A DNA stretch of 64,000 nt from Listeria seeligeri serovar 1/2b str. SLCC3954. GTDB taxonomy: Bacteria > Bacillota > Bacilli > Lactobacillales > Listeriaceae. Both the position numbers and the translations under genes were made by a program. The DNA lies in the NCBI RefSeq assembly GCF_000027145.1, contig NC_013891.1:868001-932000 (forward strand), in the 5' to 3' direction. The stretch's first letter is position 1. The number at the start of each line of letters is the position of its first letter. Under the pieces are notes generated by a model. That model saw nothing but the letters and a program-made list of their open reading frames with translations. It did not search any database and had not been told where the DNA came from. Shown here piece by piece: positions 17,046 through 25,302 of the stretch.

Positions 17046-17323
17046 ATCCTTATTTCAATTGATAAAGTGTTCGCTATTCATTCCTGGCATACCAATTCCT
17101 GAATTCTATGATGCGCTTTCGTTAGTAGAAGAGGAGCTGCTCCATTTTTCACTATCGATTTATGTACCATTTTCTTTTATTCATTTTACCACATCTGAGT
17201 CAGAAGCTTTAGTATTTGTTGGTTCTGTAACATTAGGCACTGAAATTGGAGTGGTAAATATAGTCAAATAATAAAGCTAACAAAGTAAATATTTTATTTT
17301 AAAAAGAAATTCCAAAAAAAGTC
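17046..17323. other. Gene-free spacer upstream of tRNA-Gly, possible decayed coding remnant
   Basis: No convincing gene. On the minus strand a 28-codon stretch (about 17273-17190) reads like the Thr/Ser-rich tail of a secreted protein and ends at a stop. A shorter Ser-rich stretch appears in another frame. A plus-strand frame across the region has no SD and no family resemblance. I read it as a possible pseudogene relic or the leader of the glycosyltransferase gene. Confidence 0.35.
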
Positions 17324-17352
17324 TTGTCAAAAACCGCATAGAATGGTATTAT
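17324..17352 (+). promoter_or_regulatory. Promoter of tRNA-Gly
   Basis: TTGTCA (17324-17329), 17 nt, TATTAT (17347-17352), about 37 bp before the mature tRNA. Confidence 0.8.
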
Positions 17353-17388
17353 ATAAAAGTTGTTAAAACACTAAGAACTACTTACTTT

Positions 17389-17459
17389 GCGGGTGTAGTT
17401 TAGTGGTAAAACTACAGCCTTCCAAGCTGTTGTCGTGGGTTCGATTCCCATCACCCGCT
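17389..17459 (+). tRNA. tRNA-Gly (anticodon TCC)
   Basis: A 71-nt cloverleaf. Acceptor GCGGGTG (17389-17395) pairs with CACCCGC (17452-17458), with discriminator T at 17459. The D-arm has TAGTGGTA, the anticodon loop CTTCCAA gives TCC, and the T-arm has GTGGGTTCGATTCCCAT. CCA is not encoded. It is a singleton between gtlA and queG. Confidence 0.96.
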
Positions 17460-17484
17460 TTATATTTTAAAAAATCCTGTTATC

Positions 17485-17530
17485 AACGCAGTGTTTCGAC
17501 CTTTTTAAGCGAAGCATTGCGTTTATTTTA
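17485..17530 (+). terminator. Terminator after tRNA-Gly
   Basis: AACGCAGTG-TTTCG pairs (with small mismatches) with CGAA-CA-TGCGTT up to 17523, followed by a T-rich tail. Confidence 0.65.
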
Positions 17531-17565
17531 TTGCTCAAAAATAAGGAGAGGGGAAATGGCGAGAC

Positions 17566-18699
17566 GTGACTACGAAAACAGATTATACCATACTAAAAAA
17601 AGAATTAATCGCTTATGCACATGAGATTGGTATTCAAAAAATTGGCTTCACGACCGCAGACCCATTTTTATTTTTGAAGGAGCGTTTGCTAAAAGCTGAA
17701 GCATTAGATTTATTTACAGGTTTTGAGCATCCAGTTATTGATGAACGGGTTTATCCCGAACTTATTTTCAAAGAGCCACAGTCCATTATTGCTATTGCAC
17801 TTGCCTATCCATCTAAATTAAAAGAAGCACCGATAAGTAAAAAAGAAGGAAGACGGGGCGTGTTCGCTAGAGCTTCGTGGGGAATTGATTACCATACTAT
17901 TTTACGAGAAAAATTAGCTTTATTAGAAACCTTTTTAGCAGAGCGGCTACCAGAAGTACGAATGAAGTCAATGGTCGACACAGGGGAACTTTCTGATGTG
18001 GCAGTGGCTGAACGAGCAGGAATTGGCTGGCGTGGCAAGAATACGTTGCTAATTACACCGGAATACGGCTCCTGGGTCTACTTAGGCGAAATGATAACCA
18101 ATATTCCTTTTGAACCTGATCAGCCAGCTAGCGACCTGTGTGGTAGTTGTAATCAATGTGTAAAAGCTTGTCCGACTGGTTCACTGCTAGGCGAAGGGAA
18201 AATGAATCCGAAAATATGTTTAAGCTATCTCACTCAGACGAAAGACTTCTTAGATGAAAAATATCGCGAAGTATTGCATAATCGTTTGTATGGTTGTGAT
18301 ACTTGCCAAGTCGTTTGTCCGTATAATCGGGGACATGATTTTCACTTTCATGAAGAAATGGAGCCAGACCCAGAACTTGTTCGACCAGAGCTAAAACCAC
18401 TACTTAAAATATCCAACCGAGCTTTTAAAGAACAGTTCGGCGATATGGCCGGTTCGTGGCGGGGGAAGAAGCCAATTCAGCGCAATGCGATCATTATTTT
18501 AGCGCGTTATAAAGATAAAACAGCCATTCCTGATTTAATTGACTGCTTACAGAATGACCCAAGACCTGTTATCCGCGGAACTGCAGGCTGGGCATTACTT
18601 AAAATTGGTGGAACAGAAGCTGAGCAAGCTGTCAATGAAGCGCTCCAAACCGAAGAAGACGAACAAGTACGTAAAGAGTTAACAGCTATACCAAATTAA
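17566..18699 (+). CDS. queG: Epoxyqueuosine reductase
   Basis: Cobalamin- and iron-sulfur-dependent enzyme that reduces epoxyqueuosine to queuosine in tRNA. The N-terminal cobalamin-binding part includes RASWGIDYH and MVDTGELSDVAVAERAGIGWRGKNT (parts, residues about 105-165). Two 4Fe-4S motifs, CGSCNQCVKACPTG and CDTCQVVCPYNRG, follow, then a C-terminal HEAT-repeat segment. The GTG start at 17566 lies after GGAGAGGGG with a long spacer; an ATG at 17555 is out of frame. It probably shares a transcript with the two following tRNA/redox genes. Confidence 0.9.
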   Translation: MTTKTDYTILKKELIAYAHEIGIQKIGFTTADPFLFLKERLLKAEALDLFTGFEHPVIDERVYPELIFKEPQSIIAIALAYPSKLKEAPISKKEGRRGVFARASWGIDYHTILREKLALLETFLAERLPEVRMKSMVDTGELSDVAVAERAGIGWRGKNTLLITPEYGSWVYLGEMITNIPFEPDQPASDLCGSCNQCVKACPTGSLLGEGKMNPKICLSYLTQTKDFLDEKYREVLHNRLYGCDTCQVVCPYNRGHDFHFHEEMEPDPELVRPELKPLLKISNRAFKEQFGDMAGSWRGKKPIQRNAIIILARYKDKTAIPDLIDCLQNDPRPVIRGTAGWALLKIGGTEAEQAVNEALQTEEDEQVRKELTAIPN

Positions 18700-18719
18700 T
18701 AGAAACCAGGTGAAAAGAA

Positions 18720-19229
18720 ATGCCAAATCATATTGTGCTATATCAACCAGAAATCCCTGCAAATACCGGAAATATCTCAAGAACTTGTGCTGGAACAGAT
18801 ACTTATTTACACTTAATTCGACCACTTGGTTTTTCGACAGATGATAAAATGTTAAAACGAGCAGGTCTGGACTACTGGGATAATGTAAAACTTACTTATT
18901 ATGATTCAATGGACGAGTTTTTTGAGAAAAATCATGGTGGAGAATTCTACTATATTACTAAATTTGGTCGCCATCTTTATAGCGACATTGATTATAGCGA
19001 TACGGCGAAAGATTACTTTTTTATTTTCGGAAAAGAAACTACTGGTTTACCAGATGAACTTTTACAAGCAAATGAAGAGCATTGTTTGCGAATTCCTATG
19101 ACTGACCATATTCGCTCGCTTAATTTGTCGAATACAGCAGCTGTTTTAGCATATGAAGCACTTCGTCAGCAAAATTTTGGTGCGTTACTTCAAGAGCCGA
19201 ATTATGATAAAAAGATTTTTCAAGATTAA
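18720..19229 (+). CDS. trmL: tRNA (cytidine/uridine-34-2'-O)-methyltransferase
   Basis: A 169-residue SPOUT methyltransferase that methylates the wobble ribose of tRNA-Leu. The conserved elements are PEIPANTGNISRTCAGT (residues 11-27), GLDYWD, FIFGKETTGLP and the C-terminal knot IPMTDHIRSLNLSNTAAVLAYEALRQ (in parts). The 20-bp gap to queG, a fellow tRNA anticodon-modification gene, suggests an operon. Also called CspR in older annotations. Confidence 0.9.
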   Translation: MPNHIVLYQPEIPANTGNISRTCAGTDTYLHLIRPLGFSTDDKMLKRAGLDYWDNVKLTYYDSMDEFFEKNHGGEFYYITKFGRHLYSDIDYSDTAKDYFFIFGKETTGLPDELLQANEEHCLRIPMTDHIRSLNLSNTAAVLAYEALRQQNFGALLQEPNYDKKIFQD

Positions 19230-19240
19230 GGGGGACTAAC

Positions 19241-19981
19241 ATGAATCAAGTAGTAAATACAATACTTGGCCATTACTCTGTTCGAAAATTTGCAGATAAA
19301 GCATTAACAGAAGAAACATTAGCCACATTAATCAAAAGCGCACAGGCCGCTTCTACGTCTAGTTTTGTCCAAGCCTATTCGATTATCGGTGTTTCAGATA
19401 AACAAACTCGTGAAAAACTTTCTGTAATCGCTGGAAATCAGCCTTATACAGTTGAAACAGGCCAATTATTTATTTTTGTAGCAGATTTAGCGCGACATCA
19501 CGCAATTTTGGAGAAAGAAGGAAGCGATGTAGGTGCTTTATCAACCTCCGAAAAATGGCTTGTTGCTGTTATCGATGCCGCATTAGCAGCGCAAAACATG
19601 GCTATCGCAGCAGAATCACTTGATTTAGGAATTTGCTACATTGGTGGAATTAGAAATGACGTCGAGAAAGTGGCAGAAATCCTAGAGTTGCCACCTTATA
19701 CAATACCGCTATTTGGTTTAACAGTTGGGCATGCTGATACAAAACAAGAAATCGCAAAACCAAGATTACCCCAAGAATTAATTTATCATCAAAACACCTA
19801 TCAACAAATAAACACAGTAGCTTTAGAGGAATACGATGACCAAATAAAACAATATTATCATGAAAGAACAGCAGGGAAACGTGTAGAAAGTTGGTCTGAA
19901 CAAATCGCTCGTGGCTTAGGACGGGAAAACCGATTAGATTTAAAAGCTTTCTTAGAAAAACAACATTTAAATCAAAAATAA
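19241..19981 (+). CDS. NADPH-dependent flavin/nitroreductase (NfrA family)
   Basis: A 246-residue FMN oxidoreductase: HYSVRKFADKAL near the N-terminus binds FMN phosphate, with AASTSSFVQAYSIIGV, AAQNMAIAAESLDLGICYIGGIRND and the C-terminal KRVESWSEQIARGLGR extension typical of NfrA/Frp enzymes. It follows trmL by 11 bp with its own SD (AAGGGGGAC). It likely reduces quinones, nitro compounds or free flavins; the natural substrate is not predictable. Confidence 0.85.
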   Translation: MNQVVNTILGHYSVRKFADKALTEETLATLIKSAQAASTSSFVQAYSIIGVSDKQTREKLSVIAGNQPYTVETGQLFIFVADLARHHAILEKEGSDVGALSTSEKWLVAVIDAALAAQNMAIAAESLDLGICYIGGIRNDVEKVAEILELPPYTIPLFGLTVGHADTKQEIAKPRLPQELIYHQNTYQQINTVALEEYDDQIKQYYHERTAGKRVESWSEQIARGLGRENRLDLKAFLEKQHLNQK

Positions 19982-19984
19982 AAA

Positions 19985-20018
19985 GAGAGAACACTCGCCA
20001 TTTGACGAATGTTCTCTC
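19985..20018. terminator. Bidirectional terminator nitroreductase / small membrane protein
   Basis: Stem AGAGAACA-TCG with CGA-TGTTCTCT (one mismatch) between convergent genes, A/T-rich on both flanks. Confidence 0.75.
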
Positions 20019-20024
20019 TGCTTA

Positions 20025-20186
20025 TTATTTTCGCTTGTTTCTAGCCATTTGAATTAGATTCCAAATAACGAGTATTAATACAATTACGAGCAAGATATTA
20101 ATTAATCCACCCGCAATATGGAAAATAATTCCAATTAACCAAACAACGAGCAAGATAACAATAATTCCCCAAATAATTCCTAACAT
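20025..20186 (-). CDS. Lmo0937-family small membrane protein, 53 residues
   Basis: A short gene too small for usual ORF cut-offs. It begins MLGIIWGIIVILLVVW and contains two strongly hydrophobic segments separated by FHIAGG, ending in the basic tail MARNKRK. An AGAGG SD lies upstream on the minus strand. NCBI has a family named for Listeria lmo0937. The sigma-B promoter 46 bp upstream fits a general-stress role. Function at the membrane is unknown. Confidence 0.88.
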   Translation of the reverse strand: MLGIIWGIIVILLVVWLIGIIFHIAGGLINILLVIVLILVIWNLIQMARNKRK

Positions 20187-20231
20187 CTAATAAAACCTCT
20201 TTCTACTTATCATTTGATTGTACTGTTATCT

Positions 20232-20256
20232 ATTCCCGTGAGGACAGTCTCTAAAC
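20232..20256 (-). promoter_or_regulatory. Sigma-B promoter of the small membrane protein gene
   Basis: On the minus strand GTTT (20256-20253), 15 nt, GGGAAT (20237-20232) is a near-perfect sigma-B promoter. Confidence 0.85.
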
Positions 20257-20271
20257 ATATAATGCGTAATA

Positions 20272-20736
20272 TTATTCCATTTTTTTCGTAATAAATTTAA
20301 ATAAAGCTTTCACACCTGCAGTTACCATTTGTTCCGTTTCATTAAAGTCACCTGTGTAGTAAGGATCGGGAATGTCTTTGTCTTCTTGACCGGGAACAAA
20401 GGACATCAGTGATCGAATGGTTGCATTTGAATCATTTGCAAGGGAGCGCAAATCACTTAAATTTTGTTGATCCATTCCAATAATAAAATCAGCTTCTGCA
20501 AAATCAGTAGCAGAAATTTTTCTAGCTTTCATAGATTGGTAATCCACATGATGTTTTTTCAAAATTTCTTTCGTTCCTCTATGCGGTGGCTTGCCTAAGT
20601 TCCATGTTCCAGTCGCAGCAGAATCAATCACTATTTTATCCGTCAACCCAGCTTTTTCCACCTCTGCACGGAAAAGTCCTTCAGCCATAGGAGAACGGCA
20701 AATATTCCCTAAACATACAAATACTACTTTTACCAA
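20272..20736 (-). CDS. Low-molecular-weight protein tyrosine phosphatase
   Basis: A 154-residue phosphatase with the P-loop VCLGNICRSPMAE (Cys nucleophile near residue 8, then Arg), and the general acid Asp in DPYYTGDFNETEQM near residue 125. TTG start at 20736 after AGGAGGAAAAACA. Homologues dephosphorylate bacterial tyrosine kinases or act on host proteins in pathogens. It lies 18 bp after the SMI1/KNR4 gene on the same strand and may be co-transcribed. Confidence 0.88.
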   Translation of the reverse strand: MVKVVFVCLGNICRSPMAEGLFRAEVEKAGLTDKIVIDSAATGTWNLGKPPHRGTKEILKKHHVDYQSMKARKISATDFAEADFIIGMDQQNLSDLRSLANDSNATIRSLMSFVPGQEDKDIPDPYYTGDFNETEQMVTAGVKALFKFITKKME

Positions 20737-20754
20737 TGTTTTTCCTCCTTCTTA

Positions 20755-21507
20755 TCAATCGGTCCATTCTTTTTTTAACAAAGCTAATTCGTTTCCATTA
20801 ATCCCGTCACTTTTTGAAAGTAGATGAAAAATAGTCTTTACTAGTTCAGGGACAAGTTTGCGCCGGAAATAAATTAATTGATTTTCAAATAAACTGTAAG
20901 CAATTAAATTATAGGGGATTTCTTGTTTTTTCAAAAGCGCAATCAATGTTTCCAAATACCAGCTTTTATCCCCATAATCCTCTAATATCTCCATTAATTG
21001 CTTGATTTTTTGTACATTGCTTGAAGCGAGAATCTGATCTAATTTCTTCCGTGGAAAACGTTCAGCTAAATCAATCGGAAATGGACTGAAATAGAGCTGC
21101 TCCAAAAAATCCGTCCAATTTTCTGCCACGATAAGGGTCTGTAAAGTTTCAAAATCCACATAAATAATACTTGGATTTTCATTATCATTACTGTAAGAAA
21201 AGCCAATATAACGAGCTTCATCCTGATGAAAAAATATTTGTTTTCCAGCAAGTTCCACATCTTTTTGTTCTGGAATAGCAGGCAGCAATTCATTTAAACC
21301 CGCAAGATAATAAATTTCGCCAAAATCAAGCCCGTAAGAAGTAGGTTCCGTTGTTTTAAAATGGTTTTTCCTAATGAGCCCACCATTTTGTTGCTGTAAT
21401 AATTGTTTATATTCAACTGGCAAAGCGACTCCAAGTTCGGTTTCTTTTGCTAAAATAGCTTGATTTGTCGCACCTTCGTGGCCATCTTTCACCCAAATAC
21501 TCATCAT
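20755..21507 (-). CDS. SMI1/KNR4 (SUKH) family protein
   Basis: A 250-residue protein whose first half is a SUKH domain: an N-terminal helix, LGVALPVEYKQLLQQQNGG, a DFGEIYYLAG strand, and a central IGFSYSNDNENPSIIYVDFE block, followed by a helical C-terminal domain. SUKH proteins are often immunity proteins for contact-dependent or type VII toxins. No toxin gene is adjacent here, so a stand-alone or orphan immunity role is possible. ATG at 21507 is chosen because AAGGAGGAG lies 7 nt upstream. Confidence 0.75.
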   Translation of the reverse strand: MMSIWVKDGHEGATNQAILAKETELGVALPVEYKQLLQQQNGGLIRKNHFKTTEPTSYGLDFGEIYYLAGLNELLPAIPEQKDVELAGKQIFFHQDEARYIGFSYSNDNENPSIIYVDFETLQTLIVAENWTDFLEQLYFSPFPIDLAERFPRKKLDQILASSNVQKIKQLMEILEDYGDKSWYLETLIALLKKQEIPYNLIAYSLFENQLIYFRRKLVPELVKTIFHLLSKSDGINGNELALLKKEWTD

Positions 21508-21558
21508 CCTCAACTCCTCCTTGTATTATCCTTGAAAAATGCCACAAGCGCAAATAAA

Positions 21559-21607
21559 AAACATGACCAGAAAATACCGAGTTTCCAAGGTTTTTCTGGT
21601 CATGTTA
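21559..21607 (-). terminator. Terminator of the Hsp90-like/TPR operon
   Basis: CATGACCAGAAAA pairs with TTTTTCTGGTCATG across 21561-21605. On the minus strand the stem is followed by a T-run, so it ends the TPR-protein transcript. Confidence 0.85.
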
Positions 21608-21615
21608 GTAGAGAA

Positions 21616-22578
21616 TTACTTTATACGTTCACCATAATAATTGTTTTCATTCCGTGCATCAAATTTAGCAGTTAATGATGTTGTTAACGCAATTAAATCA
21701 GCTTCGGTTTCTTCATCGAAAAGCGGGTAGGCTGCTTGTAAAAAGAAAAGACGATCGAGCCCACTTTCAGATTGTAATGCGGTTTCTTTGTTTACGTCAA
21801 TCACTTCCCGTGCTTTTTCCAATTGCTCGGTACGAACTAAGAAAGTAAGTAGATTAGCAAGTGACGAAATCAATGTATCTTGATTTTTTACAAGTGGATA
21901 ACCTTTATCAAAACACTCTTGGGCCATTTCTTCATCGCCAAGTTCTAAATAAGCAAGTGCCATAATACCATAAGTTAAATGCGGAACCTCAGCACAGCGC
22001 TGTTTACCTTTGATAATGGGCTTAGCAACTTTGACAGCTGTTTTGTAATCTTGCGCAAAATAATAATAATGAGCTTGTTCATGCGTCTCACAAGCACCAC
22101 AATCATTTAAATAATCGGCTTTTGTCGCATGCCATTTTTCGAAAAAATGTTTTGCTTTTTCCGTATCACCCATATGCATTGCAGCAAGTGTTTTAACCTT
22201 ATAGTAGGGGCGTAATGAATAATTATATTGTTCAAATTTGGCTTTCATATCTTGTAAAAGACCGTCCACTTGCTTTTTAGAAACTTCTTCAAATGTTGGG
22301 ATAGATTCGCTAATCCATTTATATTTCCAAAGCATGTCGTAAGTATCAATGTAGTCTTCATCATCTTCCCATTTTTTCACTAACCAGCTAAAGGCTTGTA
22401 GTTGCTTTTTCGGGAAGCCTACTGACATACATGTATCAATTAACATATCACGAGCCTCAATAGAATTTGGTAAATCATTATACATATCTGCACTTGCAAT
22501 TGCACGTTCAAGTACTTTGATTTTTTCGGCATTATCTTCCATTTGCCATGCTATTTCTAAATCTTCTAAATAACTCAT
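21616..22578 (-). CDS. TPR-like helical repeat protein next to an Hsp90-like gene
   Basis: A 320-residue soluble protein made of repeated helix pairs. Repeat cores such as MALAYLELGDEEMAQECFDKGY and the AHYYYFAQDYKTAVKVAK block have the tetratricopeptide spacing of small/aromatic residues, while the first third reads as related helical hairpins. No signal peptide. The gene lies 11 bp downstream of the Hsp90-like gene with SD GAGGCAT and ends at a terminator, so the two form a bicistronic unit. A co-chaperone-like partnership is inferred from this arrangement only. No enzymatic domain is visible. Confidence 0.72.
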   Translation of the reverse strand: MSYLEDLEIAWQMEDNAEKIKVLERAIASADMYNDLPNSIEARDMLIDTCMSVGFPKKQLQAFSWLVKKWEDDEDYIDTYDMLWKYKWISESIPTFEEVSKKQVDGLLQDMKAKFEQYNYSLRPYYKVKTLAAMHMGDTEKAKHFFEKWHATKADYLNDCGACETHEQAHYYYFAQDYKTAVKVAKPIIKGKQRCAEVPHLTYGIMALAYLELGDEEMAQECFDKGYPLVKNQDTLISSLANLLTFLVRTEQLEKAREVIDVNKETALQSESGLDRLFFLQAAYPLFDEETEADLIALTTSLTAKFDARNENNYYGERIK

Positions 22579-22589
22579 CGTAATGCCTC

Positions 22590-24392
22590 CTATAGCATTT
22601 CTAAAATTCTTAACATATTTTGGTTCATTAATTCCATTTCTTTACGTTTAAGTGGATAATGGCCGAGCAACAACGCTTGAATATATAGCACATTGACGAT
22701 AACACTAAGTTCATCCACTGTTTTACCAGATGTAAAAAGTCGTTTAATCAATTCATTATCCAAATTTAAATACAAATGAGCGAGCGGGGCAGGGGCTTGT
22801 TCTTTTTGAATGCTTTCTAGAATATCACTGAAAACAGAACTAGTTTCTTCCACCGCACGTTCCAATTCACGAGTCGCCTGAGTGGCAGTAGAATGAATGA
22901 AAATTATCGGCAAACTTTGCGGTTCAAAATGTTTAATTGTTACATCCGCATCAAATTCCGCCATCATTTCGTTCATTTCCCGTAAAATTGGCTGATAAGC
23001 AGCTTCTTCTTCTAACGTCATTGGAAAAAGCTTATCTGTTATTTCTTCTGGTTGAATTAAAACAAAATTCGTTTCAGCAAGCAAATGGTTTAGCTGTGCC
23101 AAAATAGGCGTATCATAAGAATATCCACCATTTATTAGCGTCATTCCACTAGAACGAGCAATATCAGACATTTGTCTAAAATCATCGACAGAGAAGGTAT
23201 AATAAATAGTTGTTTCCTCTTTCAATATATCTGCTAATTTTTCTTCCCCGTTCAGTGTTCTAAACGTCAAATATGGATAAATCAGTTGTAAAAAGGGAGC
23301 ACCTTCACTTGCGAGTGCTTTAAATCCAAGGTAATGCGTCATCAGTAATTTAGTGAGGGCTTTTTCCGGCAAAGTTTCGATTCCTTTTTTTAAGGCGGCA
23401 CCAAGTTCAGTTGCGACAGTCGTTAAGCGCTCGTTTTTATAAAATGATTCTCGTGAGGCTACTGGTTGAAGTTCGTCCGTCCAAAGCACACATTCTGCAA
23501 AAAACGCCCAATCAGGCAGTACATTATTTGCTTCACTTGTAACAAACATATTATTTAAAAATACCGTTTGTTTCCGAACTGCATTCATTTGAACTGTATA
23601 AGGAATCATATAAGCGATACCAAACGTTCGACCAGATGTATTTTCTATTAAAAAATAATCTTCAAAACGTGTTCCAAGTAAATGTTCGCCGTAACGGATA
23701 ATTTGTTCTCTTGAAAGGCTAAACAAAGTCGCTTTATCAGAAAATTGTTTGGTCCACTCATTGATACGTTTTTCATAACCATCTTTTTCTATTATAATAG
23801 TACTTTCTAGAGACGAACCATATTTTTTGAGTGTATTAATTAGATATTCTGTTTCCTCGCATTCAGGATGATCTTCTAAACCAGCACGCAGACGTAAATA
23901 TACTTGTGTTCCTGGTTCGCGAGTTTCTGTTTCTAGTTTACGGACAGAGTAGGTTCCATCTGCTTTACCACGCCACTCAGTTGTTTCGTTATTTTTTTTC
24001 GAGGTGGAAATCATGACAATTTCATCACTTACAATAAAACAAGAAAGCAAGCCAATCCCAAAGCGGCCAATAAAGTCATTTGCTTCTTGTCCTTCAAATT
24101 TTTTCTCGCCTTTAGATGAATTAGCAATAGTTGCCAGAAACGCATGTACCTCTTCTTCAGTTAAACCAATACCATTATCTTCTAAAATCAATGTTTTTTC
24201 ATCAGCCTTACCAGACAAGGAGACATGAATTTTCCCTTCTATACTAGGCTCTAACTTTTTCCTAGCTCGAATGGCATCAGTAGCATTTTGCAATAATTCG
24301 CGAATATAAACATCTTTTTCGTCATATAAGTGATTTGAGAGGATATCAATCATACCCGCTAAATTCACTTGAAAACGGTGTGAATAATCCAT
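22590..24392 (-). CDS. htpG: Divergent Hsp90 family chaperone (HtpG-like)
   Basis: A 600-residue GHKL ATPase. The N-terminal domain has the catalytic Glu32 and Asn36 in IRELLQNATDAI, DNGIGLTEEE, and the lid glycine motif FIGRFGIGLLSCF. The middle domain contains NNMFVTSEANNVLPDW and the catalytic Arg in QPVASRESFY. The C-terminal dimerisation part is divergent and short. It belongs to the HSP90-family branch that differs from classical HtpG (weak match to the usual ELISNASDA and GVGFYSAF motifs). SD AGGAGG precedes the ATG. No CIRCE operator is visible upstream. It is paired with the TPR protein. Confidence 0.87.
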   Translation of the reverse strand: MDYSHRFQVNLAGMIDILSNHLYDEKDVYIRELLQNATDAIRARKKLEPSIEGKIHVSLSGKADEKTLILEDNGIGLTEEEVHAFLATIANSSKGEKKFEGQEANDFIGRFGIGLLSCFIVSDEIVMISTSKKNNETTEWRGKADGTYSVRKLETETREPGTQVYLRLRAGLEDHPECEETEYLINTLKKYGSSLESTIIIEKDGYEKRINEWTKQFSDKATLFSLSREQIIRYGEHLLGTRFEDYFLIENTSGRTFGIAYMIPYTVQMNAVRKQTVFLNNMFVTSEANNVLPDWAFFAECVLWTDELQPVASRESFYKNERLTTVATELGAALKKGIETLPEKALTKLLMTHYLGFKALASEGAPFLQLIYPYLTFRTLNGEEKLADILKEETTIYYTFSVDDFRQMSDIARSSGMTLINGGYSYDTPILAQLNHLLAETNFVLIQPEEITDKLFPMTLEEEAAYQPILREMNEMMAEFDADVTIKHFEPQSLPIIFIHSTATQATRELERAVEETSSVFSDILESIQKEQAPAPLAHLYLNLDNELIKRLFTSGKTVDELSVIVNVLYIQALLLGHYPLKRKEMELMNQNMLRILEML

Positions 24393-24511
24393 AACATGTC
24401 CTCCTAGTTGAATAAATCTAGTTTTTATTCTATCATAAAAGAGTAACTAAAAGCTGTGAACATTCTTAGAAATGTTTAACAAATCGTATCAGTGGTAAAT
24501 ACTTTGTGATG

Positions 24512-24575
24512 GTTTCCACACTGGACATTGGAAACGAAATAGATTATACTTATTATTAAGTGATAATCATTATAA
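24512..24575 (+). promoter_or_regulatory. fri control region: sigma-B and sigma-A promoters with PerR/Fur box
   Basis: GTTT (24512-24515), 14 nt, GGAAAC (24530-24535) is a plausible sigma-B promoter and also an inverted repeat (GTTTCC/GGAAAC). TGGACA (24522-24527), 17 nt, TATACT (24545-24550) is a sigma-A promoter. TGATAATCATTATAA (24561-24575) differs at one position from the PerR consensus and resembles a Fur box. It covers the transcript start, fitting repression relieved by peroxide or iron limitation. Known fri regulation by sigma-B, PerR and Fur agrees. Confidence 0.82.
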
Positions 24576-24592
24576 ACAGGAGGAAGATAATT

Positions 24593-25063
24593 ATGAAAAC
24601 AATTAATTCAGTAGACACAAAGGAATTTTTAAATCATCAAGTAGCCAATTTAAACGTATTCACGGTCAAAATCCATCAAATCCACTGGTATATGAGAGGC
24701 CACAATTTCTTCACTTTACATGAAAAAATGGATGATTTATATAGTGAATTCGGTGAACAAATGGATGAAGTAGCAGAACGTTTACTTGCAATCGGTGGTA
24801 GCCCATTCTCTACACTAAAAGAGTTTTTAGAAAATGCAAGTGTGGAAGAAGCTCCTTACACTAAACCAAAAACAATGGATCAATTAATGGAAGATTTAGT
24901 TGGTACACTAGAATTACTTAGAGACGAATATAAACAAGGTATTGAGCTAACTGACAAAGAAGGCGACAATGTAACAAACGATATGCTAATTGCTTTCAAA
25001 GCAAGTATTGATAAACATATCTGGATGTTCAAAGCATTCTTAGGTAAAGCACCTTTAGAATAA
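24593..25063 (+). CDS. fri: Dps-family ferritin-like protein (non-haem iron-binding)
   Basis: A 156-residue Dps subunit forming a dodecameric shell that oxidises Fe(II) with peroxide and stores iron. The inter-subunit ferroxidase ligands are in HQIHWYMRGHNFFTLHEKMDDLY (parts; His near residues 31 and 43, Asp/Glu near 47-62). The LLAIGGSPFSTLKEFLE motif and C-terminal KHIWMFKAFLGKA are standard. The ATG at 24593 follows AGGAGGAAG and gives the known Listeria length. It protects against oxidative stress and contributes to virulence (established for L. monocytogenes). Confidence 0.96.
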   Translation: MKTINSVDTKEFLNHQVANLNVFTVKIHQIHWYMRGHNFFTLHEKMDDLYSEFGEQMDEVAERLLAIGGSPFSTLKEFLENASVEEAPYTKPKTMDQLMEDLVGTLELLRDEYKQGIELTDKEGDNVTNDMLIAFKASIDKHIWMFKAFLGKAPLE

Positions 25064-25071
25064 AATAAGCA

Positions 25072-25109
25072 AAAACTGTGTGGAATTTTATTTTCCACAC
25101 AGTTTTTTT
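25072..25109 (+). terminator. Intrinsic terminator of fri
   Basis: Perfect 14-bp stem (25072-25085 with 25093-25106), loop of 7, then T-run. Confidence 0.92.
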
Positions 25110-25302
25110 GTTCCTGCTGTTATAGTACAATACTATCATTTTAAAGTTGTTTTAACACAATTTGGTTTAAAGATTACTAGAAAGAGGTATATTAACTTCA
25201 TAACAAAAAGCAGAAAAAGTGAAATCTAACAAAAAATCTGCTATTCTTTAGTAACACAGAACGGAATTTCCGTATAAAAATTTGGAACGAGGAGTGAAGA
25301 GT

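Noticed and set aside
17023-17271. 82-codon plus-strand frame upstream of tRNA-Gly
   Set aside because: Starts inside gtlA on the opposite strand, has no SD and no similarity that I recognise.
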